From Bacteroidaceae bacterium (lineage in GTDB: Bacteria; Bacteroidota; Bacteroidia; Bacteroidales; Bacteroidaceae), in the NCBI GenBank assembly GCA_900770705.1, contig CAAGLF010000016.1, forward strand, positions 1 through 49,342: a stretch of 49,342 bases of DNA, read 5' to 3'. The notes below the pieces were generated by a model that was not told the origin of the DNA, made no database searches, and saw only the letters and a list, made by a program, of their open reading frames with translations. This document shows positions 1-8,192 of this stretch, in pieces. The position numbers were made by a program, and so were the translations under genes. Each line of letters begins with the position of its first letter. The stretch's first letter is position 1.

Positions 1-61
1 CGATCTCCCGCCATCTCCGAATGGAAGACTATCAACCCGAATCTCTAAAATAGTCAGGAAA

Positions 62-163
62 CAGGAGTTAGGAGTTAGGAGTTTTGCTTCCGCCGAACAG
101 ACCGGCAGTTCACGCTGCCCCAAAAGCCGGCGCAACCAAAAGTCTCTTAACTCCTAACTCCTG
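62..163. repeat. Long intergenic inverted repeat, copy 1 (GGARTNA family)
   Basis: The left arm (62-81) is built from the heptamer GGAGTTA repeated almost three times. The right arm (144-163) is its reverse complement with one change, which still allows a G-U pair. A smaller inner hairpin pairs ggcag with ctgcc around 104-119. The element sits just before the first complete gene, and three related copies lie in later gaps of the first 8.2 kb. It could act as a terminator or mRNA-end structure, or be a small non-autonomous mobile repeat. I know no named family for it. Confidence 0.7.
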
Positions 164-199
164 CTCTTGGCAATAACCCATACCAAACAAAAAAAGGAA

Positions 200-2071
200 A
201 TGAACAACTTCTCAGAACTTCTGGCCAATCCGGGAGCCCTACTCACCATTCTCATCTTCCTGGCCACGGCTGTAGCCTTCGTGGCCAGCAAGGTTCGGTC
301 GGACATCATTGCCCTCAGTTCTATGGCGGCCTTGATGGTCACGGGAGTAGTCACGCCCAAGGAAGCCTTGGCTGGATTCTCCAACAGCTCGGTGGTCATT
401 ATGATTGGTCTGTTCGTAGTCGGCGGTGCCGTATTCCAGACGGGACTGGCCAAGACCATCAGCCGTAAGTTGCTGCGTCTGGCCGGCACCAGCGAGGTCA
501 AGCTCTTCTTCCTCGTGATGATGGTGACGGCCGTAGTGGCCGGCTTCGTCAGCAATACGGGTACCGTAGCCCTGCTGCTCCCCATCATTCTTGCTATGGC
601 CAAGACAGCCGGTATCAGTCCCTCCAAGCTGATGATGCCACTGGCCTTTGCCAGCTCGATGGGTGGTATCCTGACGCTTATCGGTACGCCGCCCAACCTG
701 ATTGTCGACGGCTACCTGCGCGACCACGGCCAGCCCGGCTTCGGCTTCTTCGAATTCACGCCCATCGGTATCATCTGTCTGGTCACCGGTCTGATTCTGC
801 TCTATCCTCTGTGCCGTTTCTTTATGAACAAGAAACACCGCGACGCCATCGACAAGAGCGACGACCACAGCCTCAACGAGCTGCTCACCGATTACGAAGT
901 CGACGACCTCATTTTCCGCCTGCAGGTCAGCGACAGTTCGCCGATGGTAGGCAAGTCAGTGCGTGAGCTCGACATCCACCGCCGCTACGGCGTCACCCTC
1001 CTCGAAGTACGCCACGCCCACCGCCTCAGTTCCTCCATTCAGGAGGGCGTACAGCCCGAGACGAAGCTGCAAAGCAACGACATCATCTACGTACTCGGCG
1101 AGCGCGTCAAAGTCAACGAGATGGCACAGATATTCAATCTCACCATCTTCGCCGACCGCCAGCGTGAAGACCACGCCAAGCTCGACTTCTACGAACTCGG
1201 CGTCAGCGAAATGCTCATCACCCCGGAGAGCGCCCTCATCAATATGTCGGTGGAGAAGGCCAACTTCCGTGAGCGCAACAACATCAACATCCTCGCCATC
1301 AAGCGCGCCGGCAAATACCACTTCGACGACGTGCAGGACGTCATCCTGCAGAACGGTGACATGCTGCTCTTCCACGGTTCGTGGAACGCAGTGAAGAAGG
1401 TGGCCCGCAACAAGCGCGAATGGATTGTCATCGGCGACCCGCAGGAAGAGCTCGAGAACGTAGCGCTCGACCACAAGGCCCCCCTGGCCGCTATCATTAT
1501 GGCTGTAATGGTGTTCGTAATGGTCTTTTCCGACTACATCGGCATCAAGCCCGTGTCGGCCGTCATCATTGCCGGCCTGCTGATGGTGCTGACCGGCTGT
1601 GTACGCAGTGTCGACACGGCTTACAAGATGATAGGCTGGGAAAGCATTGTGCTCATTGCCGCTATGATGTCGATGTCATCGGCACTGGAGAACACCGGCA
1701 TATCCTCCTACATTGCCGAGAATGTGGTAGCCTCGCTGCGCGACTACGGCCCGCTATCCGTAATGGCAGGCGTCTACGTCGTCACCTCGCTGCTCTCCAC
1801 ATTCATCTCCAACAGCGCCACAGCCATCCTCGTGGCCCCCATTGCCTGGCAGGCAGCCGAGGGACTCGGCGTTTCGCCCACCCCGTTTATGATGGCAGCA
1901 GCCGTAGCCGCCTCAGCCTGCTTCGCCGCCCCCATCTCCACGCCGCCTAACGCTATGGTGATGAACGCTGGCCACTACACCTTTATGGACTACGTGAAGG
2001 TAGGTGTGCCCCTCCAGATCATTATGGGATTCATCGCCATTATGGCGATACCTATCTTCTTCCCGTTCTAA
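200..2071 (+). CDS. DASS/SLC13-family anion transporter with two RCK_C (TrkA-C) domains
   Basis: Inner-membrane carrier of the divalent anion:Na+ symporter family, likely for dicarboxylates, sulfate or a similar anion; the substrate cannot be read from sequence. Hydrophobic helices fill the first ~200 residues and the last ~190. Between them lie two soluble RCK_C-type regulatory domains (about residues 215-415). The two membrane halves carry the paired family motifs: SNTGT followed by GTPPN, and SNSAT followed by STPPN. A longer frame opens at a TTG at 167, but the ATG at 200 is preferred because AAAAAGGAA stands directly before it and 167 abuts the upstream inverted repeat. At 623 residues it has the usual size for the RCK_C-containing subgroup. 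It appears to be transcribed alone, between two inverted-repeat elements. Confidence 0.9.
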   Translation: MNNFSELLANPGALLTILIFLATAVAFVASKVRSDIIALSSMAALMVTGVVTPKEALAGFSNSSVVIMIGLFVVGGAVFQTGLAKTISRKLLRLAGTSEVKLFFLVMMVTAVVAGFVSNTGTVALLLPIILAMAKTAGISPSKLMMPLAFASSMGGILTLIGTPPNLIVDGYLRDHGQPGFGFFEFTPIGIICLVTGLILLYPLCRFFMNKKHRDAIDKSDDHSLNELLTDYEVDDLIFRLQVSDSSPMVGKSVRELDIHRRYGVTLLEVRHAHRLSSSIQEGVQPETKLQSNDIIYVLGERVKVNEMAQIFNLTIFADRQREDHAKLDFYELGVSEMLITPESALINMSVEKANFRERNNINILAIKRAGKYHFDDVQDVILQNGDMLLFHGSWNAVKKVARNKREWIVIGDPQEELENVALDHKAPLAAIIMAVMVFVMVFSDYIGIKPVSAVIIAGLLMVLTGCVRSVDTAYKMIGWESIVLIAAMMSMSSALENTGISSYIAENVVASLRDYGPLSVMAGVYVVTSLLSTFISNSATAILVAPIAWQAAEGLGVSPTPFMMAAAVAASACFAAPISTPPNAMVMNAGHYTFMDYVKVGVPLQIIMGFIAIMAIPIFFPF

Positions 2072-2085
2072 CCATCAGGGAACAA

Positions 2086-2164
2086 GGAATGAGGGATTAG
2101 GAATGACACTTGGCCGGACACCACACACAGCCATCCGGCTCCGCCATTCCTGATCCCTCACTCC
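2086..2164. repeat. Long intergenic inverted repeat, copy 2 (GGARTNA family)
   Basis: The left arm is 2086-2105 (GGAATGA, GGGATTA, GGAATG) and the right arm is 2145-2164. They pair over 20 positions with two differences, both compatible with G-U pairs. An inner pair ggccgga/tccggct (2112-2118, 2135-2141) extends the stem. A T-rich stretch (tgttttctgtt) follows the right arm, so it may terminate transcription of the anion transporter gene. Confidence 0.7.
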
Positions 2165-2215
2165 TGTTTTCTGTTCAAACCCGACAGGCCACACGGCCAT
2201 CCCCCCACGTTTTCA

Positions 2216-3124
2216 ATGCCCACTCAGAGAATGTCCCGCCAGCAAGAGATAGCACAAGTGACGTACATAGGCAGCCTGGTCAACATCGGTCTGACGCTCT
2301 TCAAGCTGCTGGCTGGCCTGGTGGGTCAGAGCGCCGCAATGATTGCCGACGCCATCCACTCCCTGTCCGATCTGCTCACCGACTTTGTGATTATCGTCTG
2401 CTCCCGCTTTGCTGGGAAACCCCGCGATGCCGACCACGCCTTCGGTCACGGTAAGTACGAGACCGTCGCCACGGGCCTCGTCGGCCTCTTTCTGGCAGCT
2501 GTCGGACTCGGCATTTGCTGGAACGGAGCCATTACTGTATGGCACTTCTGCCTTGGCGAGTCCCTGCCCCGTCCCGGAAGCATTGCCCTGACAGCCGCCC
2601 TCGTCTCCATTGTCTCCAAGGAGGCGCTCTACCGCTACACCCGCCGCCGCGGCGAGCAACTGCAGTCGCAGGCCGTAGTGGCCAATGCCTGGCACCACCG
2701 CAGCGACGCCCTCAGCTCCGTCGCCACCGCCGTCGGTATCGGTGGCGCAATCCTGCTGGGCGAAAGCTGGCGCGTGCTCGACCCGCTGGCAGCCATCTTC
2801 GCCGGTCTGCTCATTGTCCGTGTCAGCGCCCTGCTGCTCATCCCTTGCTGGGAGGAACTCCTCGAGAAGTCCCTGCCCGTCGCCGACGAAGAGTTCATAC
2901 GGCAGACTATCCTCTCTTTCCCCGGCACGTCTGATCCCCACAACCTCCGCACGCGCCGTATCGGCACCTACTGTGCCATCGAAGTGCACTTCCGCCTCGA
3001 CGGACGCACCACCATACTCGAAGCTCACGCCCTCACGCGCCGCATAGAAGACCGGCTGCGCAGCAAATTCGGCCCCGAAACCATTATCAATACACACGTC
3101 GAGCCACTAAAAGCGCAGGAATAG
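2216..3124 (+). CDS. Cation diffusion facilitator (CDF) family metal exporter
   Basis: Inner-membrane divalent metal/proton antiporter of 302 residues, the usual CDF length. After a short cytoplasmic start there are about six membrane helices. The metal-site signature residues are visible: HSLSDLLTD in helix 2 and HHRSD in helix 5, giving the Asp/His tetrad of the family. A cytoplasmic C-terminal dimerisation domain follows (about residues 215-302, with an IEVHFRLDG strand). Zn2+, Fe2+ or Mn2+ are all possible substrates; an Asp-rather-than-His first-site pattern would favour iron or manganese, but I do not consider this decisive. The start is the ATG at 2216; an in-frame ATG at 2231 is an alternative. 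It stands alone between an inverted repeat and the promoter of the next gene. Confidence 0.92.
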   Translation: MPTQRMSRQQEIAQVTYIGSLVNIGLTLFKLLAGLVGQSAAMIADAIHSLSDLLTDFVIIVCSRFAGKPRDADHAFGHGKYETVATGLVGLFLAAVGLGICWNGAITVWHFCLGESLPRPGSIALTAALVSIVSKEALYRYTRRRGEQLQSQAVVANAWHHRSDALSSVATAVGIGGAILLGESWRVLDPLAAIFAGLLIVRVSALLLIPCWEELLEKSLPVADEEFIRQTILSFPGTSDPHNLRTRRIGTYCAIEVHFRLDGRTTILEAHALTRRIEDRLRSKFGPETIINTHVEPLKAQE

Positions 3125-3211
3125 CTGACAAAAAGCAACGGAAAAGCAGAAAAGTCTGACTTCCATCGACATTTTTACGCTATTTATACACCTCCACCTT
3201 ATATTTATTCG

Positions 3212-3219
3212 TACCTTTG
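3212..3219 (+). promoter_or_regulatory. Bacteroidota -7 promoter box TACCTTTG
   Basis: This is an exact match to the Bacteroidota TAnnTTTG box, about 100 bases before the start of the Omp28-like gene, in an AT-rich gap. A clear -33 TTTG is not visible, so the assignment rests on the -7 box and its position. Confidence 0.6.
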
Positions 3220-3318
3220 CCGCCGTCCGTCGAACCGGACAGCACTTAACGTGAACTATTCCAGTCACTACTGCAACATTATTCACTTTTCATAATAACA
3301 AACCAACCACACAAGCTT

Positions 3319-5412
3319 ATGAAGAAGTATCTACTCCTTTTGACCGCAGGCCTCCTGATGGCACACAGCGGTCAGGCACAGCTGCTCCCCCGTCTGCAGA
3401 AGACGGCAGGACTCCCCGGCAAGACCGAATGGTCCAACCGCGCTGTCAAGACACTCCCCATCGCCCGGCAGGCCGCAGCGCCTGAGCTCGGCACCGTATC
3501 CGACTTCGCACTGGGTGACGCCAGTCAGACAGAGGCAGACGCCAAGACGCTCACCGTGCTCCAGCCCGGAGCTTCCTCCACCTACCTCAACCTCGGCGGC
3601 GCTGCCGACTTCAGCTACGCCACCTACTACCCCGCTGCTCTCGTCAGCCACTTCACCGGCAACACCATCAAGGCCATCAACATCAAGCTCGGCACCGGCA
3701 CCACCAGCGTCCGCGTCTGGATACGCACCTCCCTCAGTCAGGAGCCCGTATGGGAATACACCATTGAGAGCGTGGCTACCTCGCAGCGCAACAAGGTCAT
3801 CTCCATCCCCGCCGAATACGCCATCGACGGCAGCGACCTCTTCATTGGCTACGACGCCTACGGTTCCAGTCGCTTCTACTACGCCAAGACCGACGACAGC
3901 ACCCCCGTCAGCGGCGGTTCCCTGCTCATCGACCAGGGCGACGGCTACGGCTTCGACGACTACTCCTCCAGCTACGGCCCCCTCTACATCGAGGCAGTCA
4001 CCGAAGGCGGCGCCGGCCTCTGCGCCAACGACATCACGCTCAACTACGTAGGCTACGACCGCGTCACCCCCGGCGAAGACTTCTCCGGACAAATCGTCTT
4101 CACCAACTTTGGCACCAAGCCCGTCAGCAGTGTAGAAGTCACCTACACCATCAACGGCACCACCTCCTCCGACGTACTCGACATCTCCGAGGCCCCCTGC
4201 CCCTACCTCGGCTCCTATCAGTTCCAGATTGTAGACAGCGCCCCCGCCCAGGCCGGACGCTACGACATCCCCGTCACCATCTCCGCCGTCAACGGTGAGG
4301 CCGACGAACTGCCCGCCGACAACAGCGGCATCTGCTACCTGATGTCCGTAGCCAACCCCGCCAAGCCTATGGCCGTCATCGAAGAGATGACCGGTATGTG
4401 GTGCGGATGGTGTCCCCGCGGCCATGCAGGAATCGAGCGACTCAAGGAAGAAGCAGCCGATATCGCCCTGCCCATCACCGTACACGCCGGCGACGACTAC
4501 GAAGCTGAAACCTACGCCCCCATTGCTTACAACGTGTCGGGCTACCCCAGCTGCCTCGTCAACCGCGCCACTGAGGCCGACCCCTTCTACGGATTCAACG
4601 AAGACAGCTACGGACTCACCGAACTCGCCCAGAACATCCACGAGAATATGCCCTCCGAGGCCACCGTTGAGGTAAAGGCCGAGCTCAATCCTGCCACCCG
4701 TAACCTCGAGATTGCCAGCACCACCAACTTCCTCATCGACGCCGACAACAAGTACTACACCATTGCCTACGTCTTGACCGAAGACAACGTGCAGGGCGAA
4801 GGCCAGAACAACTACTACTCCGCCGAGGGCAAATATATGGCATCCCTCATCGCCTACTACGCACAGAGGGGTTACACCATTACCATCGACGACATCCGCG
4901 AGCAGATGATCACCACCGACGAAGAGCGCGCCCTGATGGACCTTCCCGAGAACTACGACCCCATTATGCGCGACGTAGCCCGCGACATCTGGGACTGCTA
5001 CGGCATTGAAGGTGCCTACGAAGGCAACTTCGCCGCCGGCCAGAGCAAGGGCCACAGTTACGCCGTGCCCTACGTAGGCCTCAACGTCGAAAACTGGGAC
5101 AACGCCTCCGTCAGTGCCCTCGTAATCGACAACAGCACCGGCGTCATCGTCAACGCTGCCCGCTGCAAAGTCACCGTGCCCACCGGCATCGACCACGCCA
5201 GCGCATCCAGCGCCGTACGCCTCGAGGGCGGCAAGCTCTGCCTCAACGCCCCCAAGGGAAGCACCGCCACCCTCTACACCGCCGACGGACGCACCGTCAG
5301 CACCATCGCAGTCGACGGCGACGCCACCCTCCCCGCACAGGGACTCAAGGGCAACTACATCCTTCGCCTCGTATCCAAGGACAACGTCAGCGTAACGAAA
5401 CTCACGTTCTAA
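3319..5412 (+). CDS. Secreted Omp28-like thioredoxin-fold protein with T9SS type A sorting domain
   Basis: The protein has 697 residues. A Sec signal peptide (MKKYLLLLTAGLLMAHSGQAQ) is followed by a beta-rich region to about residue 340. An Omp28-like thioredoxin-fold domain then begins at VIEEMTGMWCGWCPRGH, whose CGWC is a redox CxxC site in the usual position. A helical linker follows (about 500-590). The last ~70 residues have the pattern of a type A T9SS sorting domain (KLCLNAPKGSTATLYTADGRT, then GNYILRLV), so it is probably carried across the outer membrane and held at the surface or released. The start is the ATG at 3319, after an A-rich leader. The partner of the CxxC site is unknown. 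A 621-residue open frame on the opposite strand is a codon-bias shadow. Confidence 0.85.
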   Translation: MKKYLLLLTAGLLMAHSGQAQLLPRLQKTAGLPGKTEWSNRAVKTLPIARQAAAPELGTVSDFALGDASQTEADAKTLTVLQPGASSTYLNLGGAADFSYATYYPAALVSHFTGNTIKAINIKLGTGTTSVRVWIRTSLSQEPVWEYTIESVATSQRNKVISIPAEYAIDGSDLFIGYDAYGSSRFYYAKTDDSTPVSGGSLLIDQGDGYGFDDYSSSYGPLYIEAVTEGGAGLCANDITLNYVGYDRVTPGEDFSGQIVFTNFGTKPVSSVEVTYTINGTTSSDVLDISEAPCPYLGSYQFQIVDSAPAQAGRYDIPVTISAVNGEADELPADNSGICYLMSVANPAKPMAVIEEMTGMWCGWCPRGHAGIERLKEEAADIALPITVHAGDDYEAETYAPIAYNVSGYPSCLVNRATEADPFYGFNEDSYGLTELAQNIHENMPSEATVEVKAELNPATRNLEIASTTNFLIDADNKYYTIAYVLTEDNVQGEGQNNYYSAEGKYMASLIAYYAQRGYTITIDDIREQMITTDEERALMDLPENYDPIMRDVARDIWDCYGIEGAYEGNFAAGQSKGHSYAVPYVGLNVENWDNASVSALVIDNSTGVIVNAARCKVTVPTGIDHASASSAVRLEGGKLCLNAPKGSTATLYTADGRTVSTIAVDGDATLPAQGLKGNYILRLVSKDNVSVTKLTF

Positions 5413-5435
5413 TCACCAAGGAATAGAAATCAGCG

Positions 5436-5504
5436 AAGAGGAATCAGGAATGGCCGGACCGCCAGCACCTACGCTGGCAGACGCCGACCTTCCTGATTCC
5501 TCTT
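5436..5504. repeat. Long intergenic inverted repeat, copy 3 (GGARTNA family), terminator-like
   Basis: The left arm (5436-5450) and right arm (5490-5504) are perfectly complementary over 15 bases. An inner hairpin gccagc/gctggc lies at 5461-5478. The right arm runs into ttttccgtttta, so on the + strand this looks like a Rho-independent terminator for the Omp28-like gene. The ggccgga stretch after the left arm is shared with copy 2. Confidence 0.75.
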
Positions 5505-5528
5505 TTCCGTTTTATCACTGACACCACT

Positions 5529-5951
5529 ATGGACTTCAGAGACATGCCCATCACCTACGGCCGCTGCCCCCTGGGCACCGACTGCCCCGCAGCCGCCAGC
5601 TGCCTGCGAGCCCTCGCCTGGCAGCAAACAGAGACCCGCGGCCACTGGCTCACCATCGTCAATCCCCACTTCGCCCAACCCGGCGACAGCTGTCCCTACT
5701 ACGTCGATGCCACCGAACCCAAGTGCGGGAAGGGGCTGAAGCTACGACTCGACGACGTGCCCCTGGCCCAAGCCCGCCAACTCAAGGCCGTGCTCGAAGA
5801 CCGCTACGGCCGCACACGCATCTGGAAGATGAAGACAGGTGCCGTCATCGTCAGCGAGCACGACAGGGCCGACATCGCCGCCCTCTGCCGCAAATACGGA
5901 GCTCCCGAGCCTCAATACGAGGAAGACGTCTTTCCCTGGAGCGAAGGATAA
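5529..5951 (+). CDS. DUF6078 family protein
   Basis: Small cytoplasmic protein of 140 residues with no signal peptide or membrane helix. The N-terminal half has six cysteines in pairs (CPLGTDC, then SC, then SCPYY and KCGKG), which could bind a metal or an Fe-S cluster. The C-terminal half is a basic helical region ending in DVFPWSEG. The architecture matches the Bacteroidota DUF6078 family as I know it; the function is unknown. The start is the ATG at 5529 (context caccactATG). It is followed by its own terminator hairpin. Confidence 0.75.
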   Translation: MDFRDMPITYGRCPLGTDCPAAASCLRALAWQQTETRGHWLTIVNPHFAQPGDSCPYYVDATEPKCGKGLKLRLDDVPLAQARQLKAVLEDRYGRTRIWKMKTGAVIVSEHDRADIAALCRKYGAPEPQYEEDVFPWSEG

Positions 5952-5989
5952 CGCTCCGCCCGCCGTCTCCCCCCCGACGGCCAACCACC

Positions 5990-6047
5990 GAAAGTGCCCG
6001 CAACGCGCCCACACCGGGAGAGCGCATTGCGGGCACTTCCTTTTGTT
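5990..6047 (+). terminator. Rho-independent terminator after the DUF6078 gene
   Basis: Arms 5990-6007 and 6023-6040 pair at 16 of 18 positions (core aagtgcccgcaa / ttgcgggcactt) with a 15-base loop. The second arm is followed by TTTTGTT. The palindrome array starts directly in its tail. Confidence 0.8.
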
Positions 6048-6194
6048 CCAGCCGGTGGAACACTTTGTTCCCGGCGGAGGAACAACTTGTTCCCTGCGGA
6101 GGAACACTTTGTTCCCTGCGGAGAAACATTTTGTTCCCCGGCGGAAACAGGTTGTTCCCGCCCACAGAACAGGCTGTTCCTCCACCGGGAACAG
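6044..6194. repeat. Array of GRAACA-N3-TGTTCC palindromes at a 22-bp period
   Basis: Six full 15-bp dyads lie at 6057-6071, 6079-6093, 6101-6115, 6123-6137, 6144-6158 and 6166-6180. A right half-site (6044-6049) precedes them and a left half-site (6188-6193) follows. Start-to-start distances are 22, 22, 22, 21 and 22. The dyad arms are conserved, the three central bases vary (ctt, act, ctt, ttt, ggt, ggc), and the spacers are GC-rich and variable. The period is close to two helical turns, so all sites would face the same side of the helix. The array lies between a terminator and the recJ promoter. Open frames across it are artefacts. No protein is known to me to bind this array. Confidence 0.85.
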
Positions 6195-6304
6195 CAACGC
6201 AATCCGCCCGAAACCACGCTCCGGCCCCCTGTCCCAAGCCCGACGCCCCCGTTCCCGACTCCAAGCCGGACCACACACCATTTGGCTAAACCAATAATTC
6301 TTCG

Positions 6305-6312
6305 TACCTTAG
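6305..6312 (+). promoter_or_regulatory. Candidate recJ promoter (TACCTTAG)
   Basis: The TACCTTAG box differs from TAnnTTTG at one base and lies 27 bases before the recJ ATG. A TTTGG around 6280 lies in roughly the -33 position. The flank is the only AT-rich stretch in this gap. Confidence 0.5.
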
Positions 6313-6338
6313 CACGCCGAAAAAGAAACAAACAGACT

Positions 6339-8057
6339 ATGCTCTATAAATGGAAATATCCCTCACCGGCGCCTGAGCAGCGCGAAACCGACCGCCTGCT
6401 GGCCGAACGCCTGGAGCTGCCCCCCGTGATGGGCAGCCTGCTGCGCGAACGGGGAATGACTACCGTGGCCGAGGCCCGACGCTTCTTCCGCCCACAACTC
6501 TCCGACCTGCACGACCCCTACCTGATGGACGATATGCCGCAGGCCGTGGAGCGGCTCACCCGCGCCGTCGACAGCGGAGAGCGCATTATGGTATTCGGCG
6601 ACTACGACGTAGACGGCGTCACGGCAGTGGCACTGGTGTACCGCTTTCTCGATGACATCGGCGCCAACGTGGACTTCTACATCCCCGACCGCTACGACGA
6701 AGGCTACGGCGTGAGCCGGCGCGGCGTGGACTTCGCCGTGGAGAGCGGCGTGAGCCTCATCATCGTGCTCGACTGCGGCATCAAGGCCGTCGACGAAATA
6801 GCCTACGCACGGGAGCTGGGCGTCGACTTCATCATCTGCGACCACCACGTGCCCGACCCCGTACTGCCGCCGGCCGTGGCCATACTCAATCCCAAGCGGG
6901 CCGACAACCACTATCCCTACGAACACCTGTCGGGCTGCGGCGTGGGATTCAAGTTTATGCAGGCCTATGCCCAAAGCCGCGGACTGGAGTTCAACCGGCT
7001 CGTAGGACTGCTCGACCTCTGCGCCGTGTCCATCGCCTCGGACATCGTGCCCATTATGGGCGAAAACCGCACACTGGCCTGGCACGGATTGCGGCAGCTC
7101 AACACCAACGCCTCCATCGGTCTGAGAGCCGTGGCCGAGGTGTGCGGACTGGGCGGCAAGGAGATTTCTATGAACGACATCATCTTCAAGATAGGGCCGC
7201 GTATCAACGCCTCCGGACGCATGCAGAACGGACGCGAAGCCGTGGAACTGCTGGTGGAACGCGACTTCGACGCCGCCATGCAGAAGGCCGTACGCATCAA
7301 CCTCTACAACGAGCAACGCAAGGAGCTCGACCGGCAAATCACGGAGCAGGCCGTGGAACAGGCCAAGGCCATAGCCGACATCGACAGCCGCCGCTCCGTC
7401 GTGATCTACAACGGCGACTGGCACAAGGGCGTCATCGGCATAGTGGCCTCACGCCTGACGGAACTCTACTACCGCCCGGCCGTGGTGCTCACGCAGTCCG
7501 AGGGGATGGCCACCGGCTCCGCCCGCTCCGTGTCGGGCTTCGACGTCTACCGCGCCGTGCAGAGCTGCGAAGACCTGCTCGAGAACTTCGGCGGCCACAC
7601 CTATGCCGCCGGCCTCTCCCTGAAGGTGGAAAACGTGCCGGAGTTCAGCCGCCGCTTCGAGGAATACGTGGCCGAACACATCCTCGACGAACAGACACAG
7701 CCCACCCTCGACATCAGCGGGGAGCTGGACTTCCGCGACATCACCTTCCGCTTCTACCAGCAGCTCAAGCGCTTCGCACCCTTCGGTCCCGGCAACAACC
7801 GCCCCACCTTCTGCACCCACCGCGTCTACGACTACGGCACGTCGAAAGTGGTGGGCCGCGGACAGGAACACATCAAGCTCGAACTCGTGGACAACAAGAC
7901 CGGCGACGTCATGAACGGCATAGCCTTCGGCCAAAGCTCGCAAGCCCGCTACATCAAGACCAAGCGCGCCTTCGACATCTGCTACTTCGTGGAGGAGAAC
8001 TCCCACAAGCGGGGCGAGGTGCAACTGCAAATCGAAGACATCCGACCTTGTGAATAA
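6339..8057 (+). CDS. recJ: Single-stranded-DNA-specific exonuclease RecJ
   Basis: 5'-3' single-strand DNA exonuclease for recombination and mismatch/base-excision repair, of the DHH phosphoesterase superfamily. In 572 residues the family motifs appear in order: FGDYDVDG (~85), LDCGIK, CDHHVPD (~167), SGCGVGFKF, SIASDIVP, GPRINASGRM, HKGVIGIVASRL, and the DHHA1 motif GGHTYAAG (~418). The OB-fold C-terminal part follows (FAPFGPGNNRPTF onwards). Length is typical. An open frame extends upstream to 5994 through the palindrome array, but the true start is the ATG at 6339, where homology begins and just after a promoter-like box. recQ follows on the same strand, separated by an inverted repeat. Confidence 0.96.
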   Translation: MLYKWKYPSPAPEQRETDRLLAERLELPPVMGSLLRERGMTTVAEARRFFRPQLSDLHDPYLMDDMPQAVERLTRAVDSGERIMVFGDYDVDGVTAVALVYRFLDDIGANVDFYIPDRYDEGYGVSRRGVDFAVESGVSLIIVLDCGIKAVDEIAYARELGVDFIICDHHVPDPVLPPAVAILNPKRADNHYPYEHLSGCGVGFKFMQAYAQSRGLEFNRLVGLLDLCAVSIASDIVPIMGENRTLAWHGLRQLNTNASIGLRAVAEVCGLGGKEISMNDIIFKIGPRINASGRMQNGREAVELLVERDFDAAMQKAVRINLYNEQRKELDRQITEQAVEQAKAIADIDSRRSVVIYNGDWHKGVIGIVASRLTELYYRPAVVLTQSEGMATGSARSVSGFDVYRAVQSCEDLLENFGGHTYAAGLSLKVENVPEFSRRFEEYVAEHILDEQTQPTLDISGELDFRDITFRFYQQLKRFAPFGPGNNRPTFCTHRVYDYGTSKVVGRGQEHIKLELVDNKTGDVMNGIAFGQSSQARYIKTKRAFDICYFVEENSHKRGEVQLQIEDIRPCE

Positions 8058-8067
8058 CACAAACCGT

Positions 8068-8151
8068 CAGGAATCAGGAGTCAGGAAACACAGCTGCCCC
8101 AGCGCAAAAACGCAGACATTCGGCACAGCAGTTCCCGGCTCCTGATTCCTG
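8068..8151. repeat. Long intergenic inverted repeat, copy 4 (GGARTNA family)
   Basis: Arms 8068-8080 (caggaatcaggag) and 8139-8151 are perfect reverse complements over 13 bases, with about 58 bases between them. The left arm is again a heptamer series (GGAATCA GGAGTCA GGA). It lies between recJ and recQ, starting 11 bases after the recJ stop. Confidence 0.7.
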
Positions 8152-8192
8152 CCTTTGGTTTCCTCCTTCTACCGACCCAACACCCTGCCACT

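Noticed and set aside
1..61. 3' end of an upstream gene
   Set aside because: Two + strand frames read to stops at 46-48 and 51-53; with only about 16 codons visible neither can be chosen or identified.
3331..5196. 621-codon - strand open frame opposite the Omp28-like gene
   Set aside because: Its Gly/Val/Asp-rich translation mirrors the sense gene's codon pattern; no start context or promoter.
6057..6180. Steroid-receptor-like response element
   Set aside because: GRAACA-N3-TGTTCC matches the eukaryotic consensus, but this is bacterial DNA; the match is coincidental.
6044..6194. CRISPR array
   Set aside because: The repeated units are 15-bp dyads with 6-7-base spacers, far too short for CRISPR spacers, and no cas gene is nearby.
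5994..6338. N-terminal extension of RecJ through the palindrome array
   Set aside because: The extension encodes low-complexity FVP/LFP repeats from the array, begins inside a terminator, and lies upstream of the promoter-like box; RecJ homology starts at 6339.
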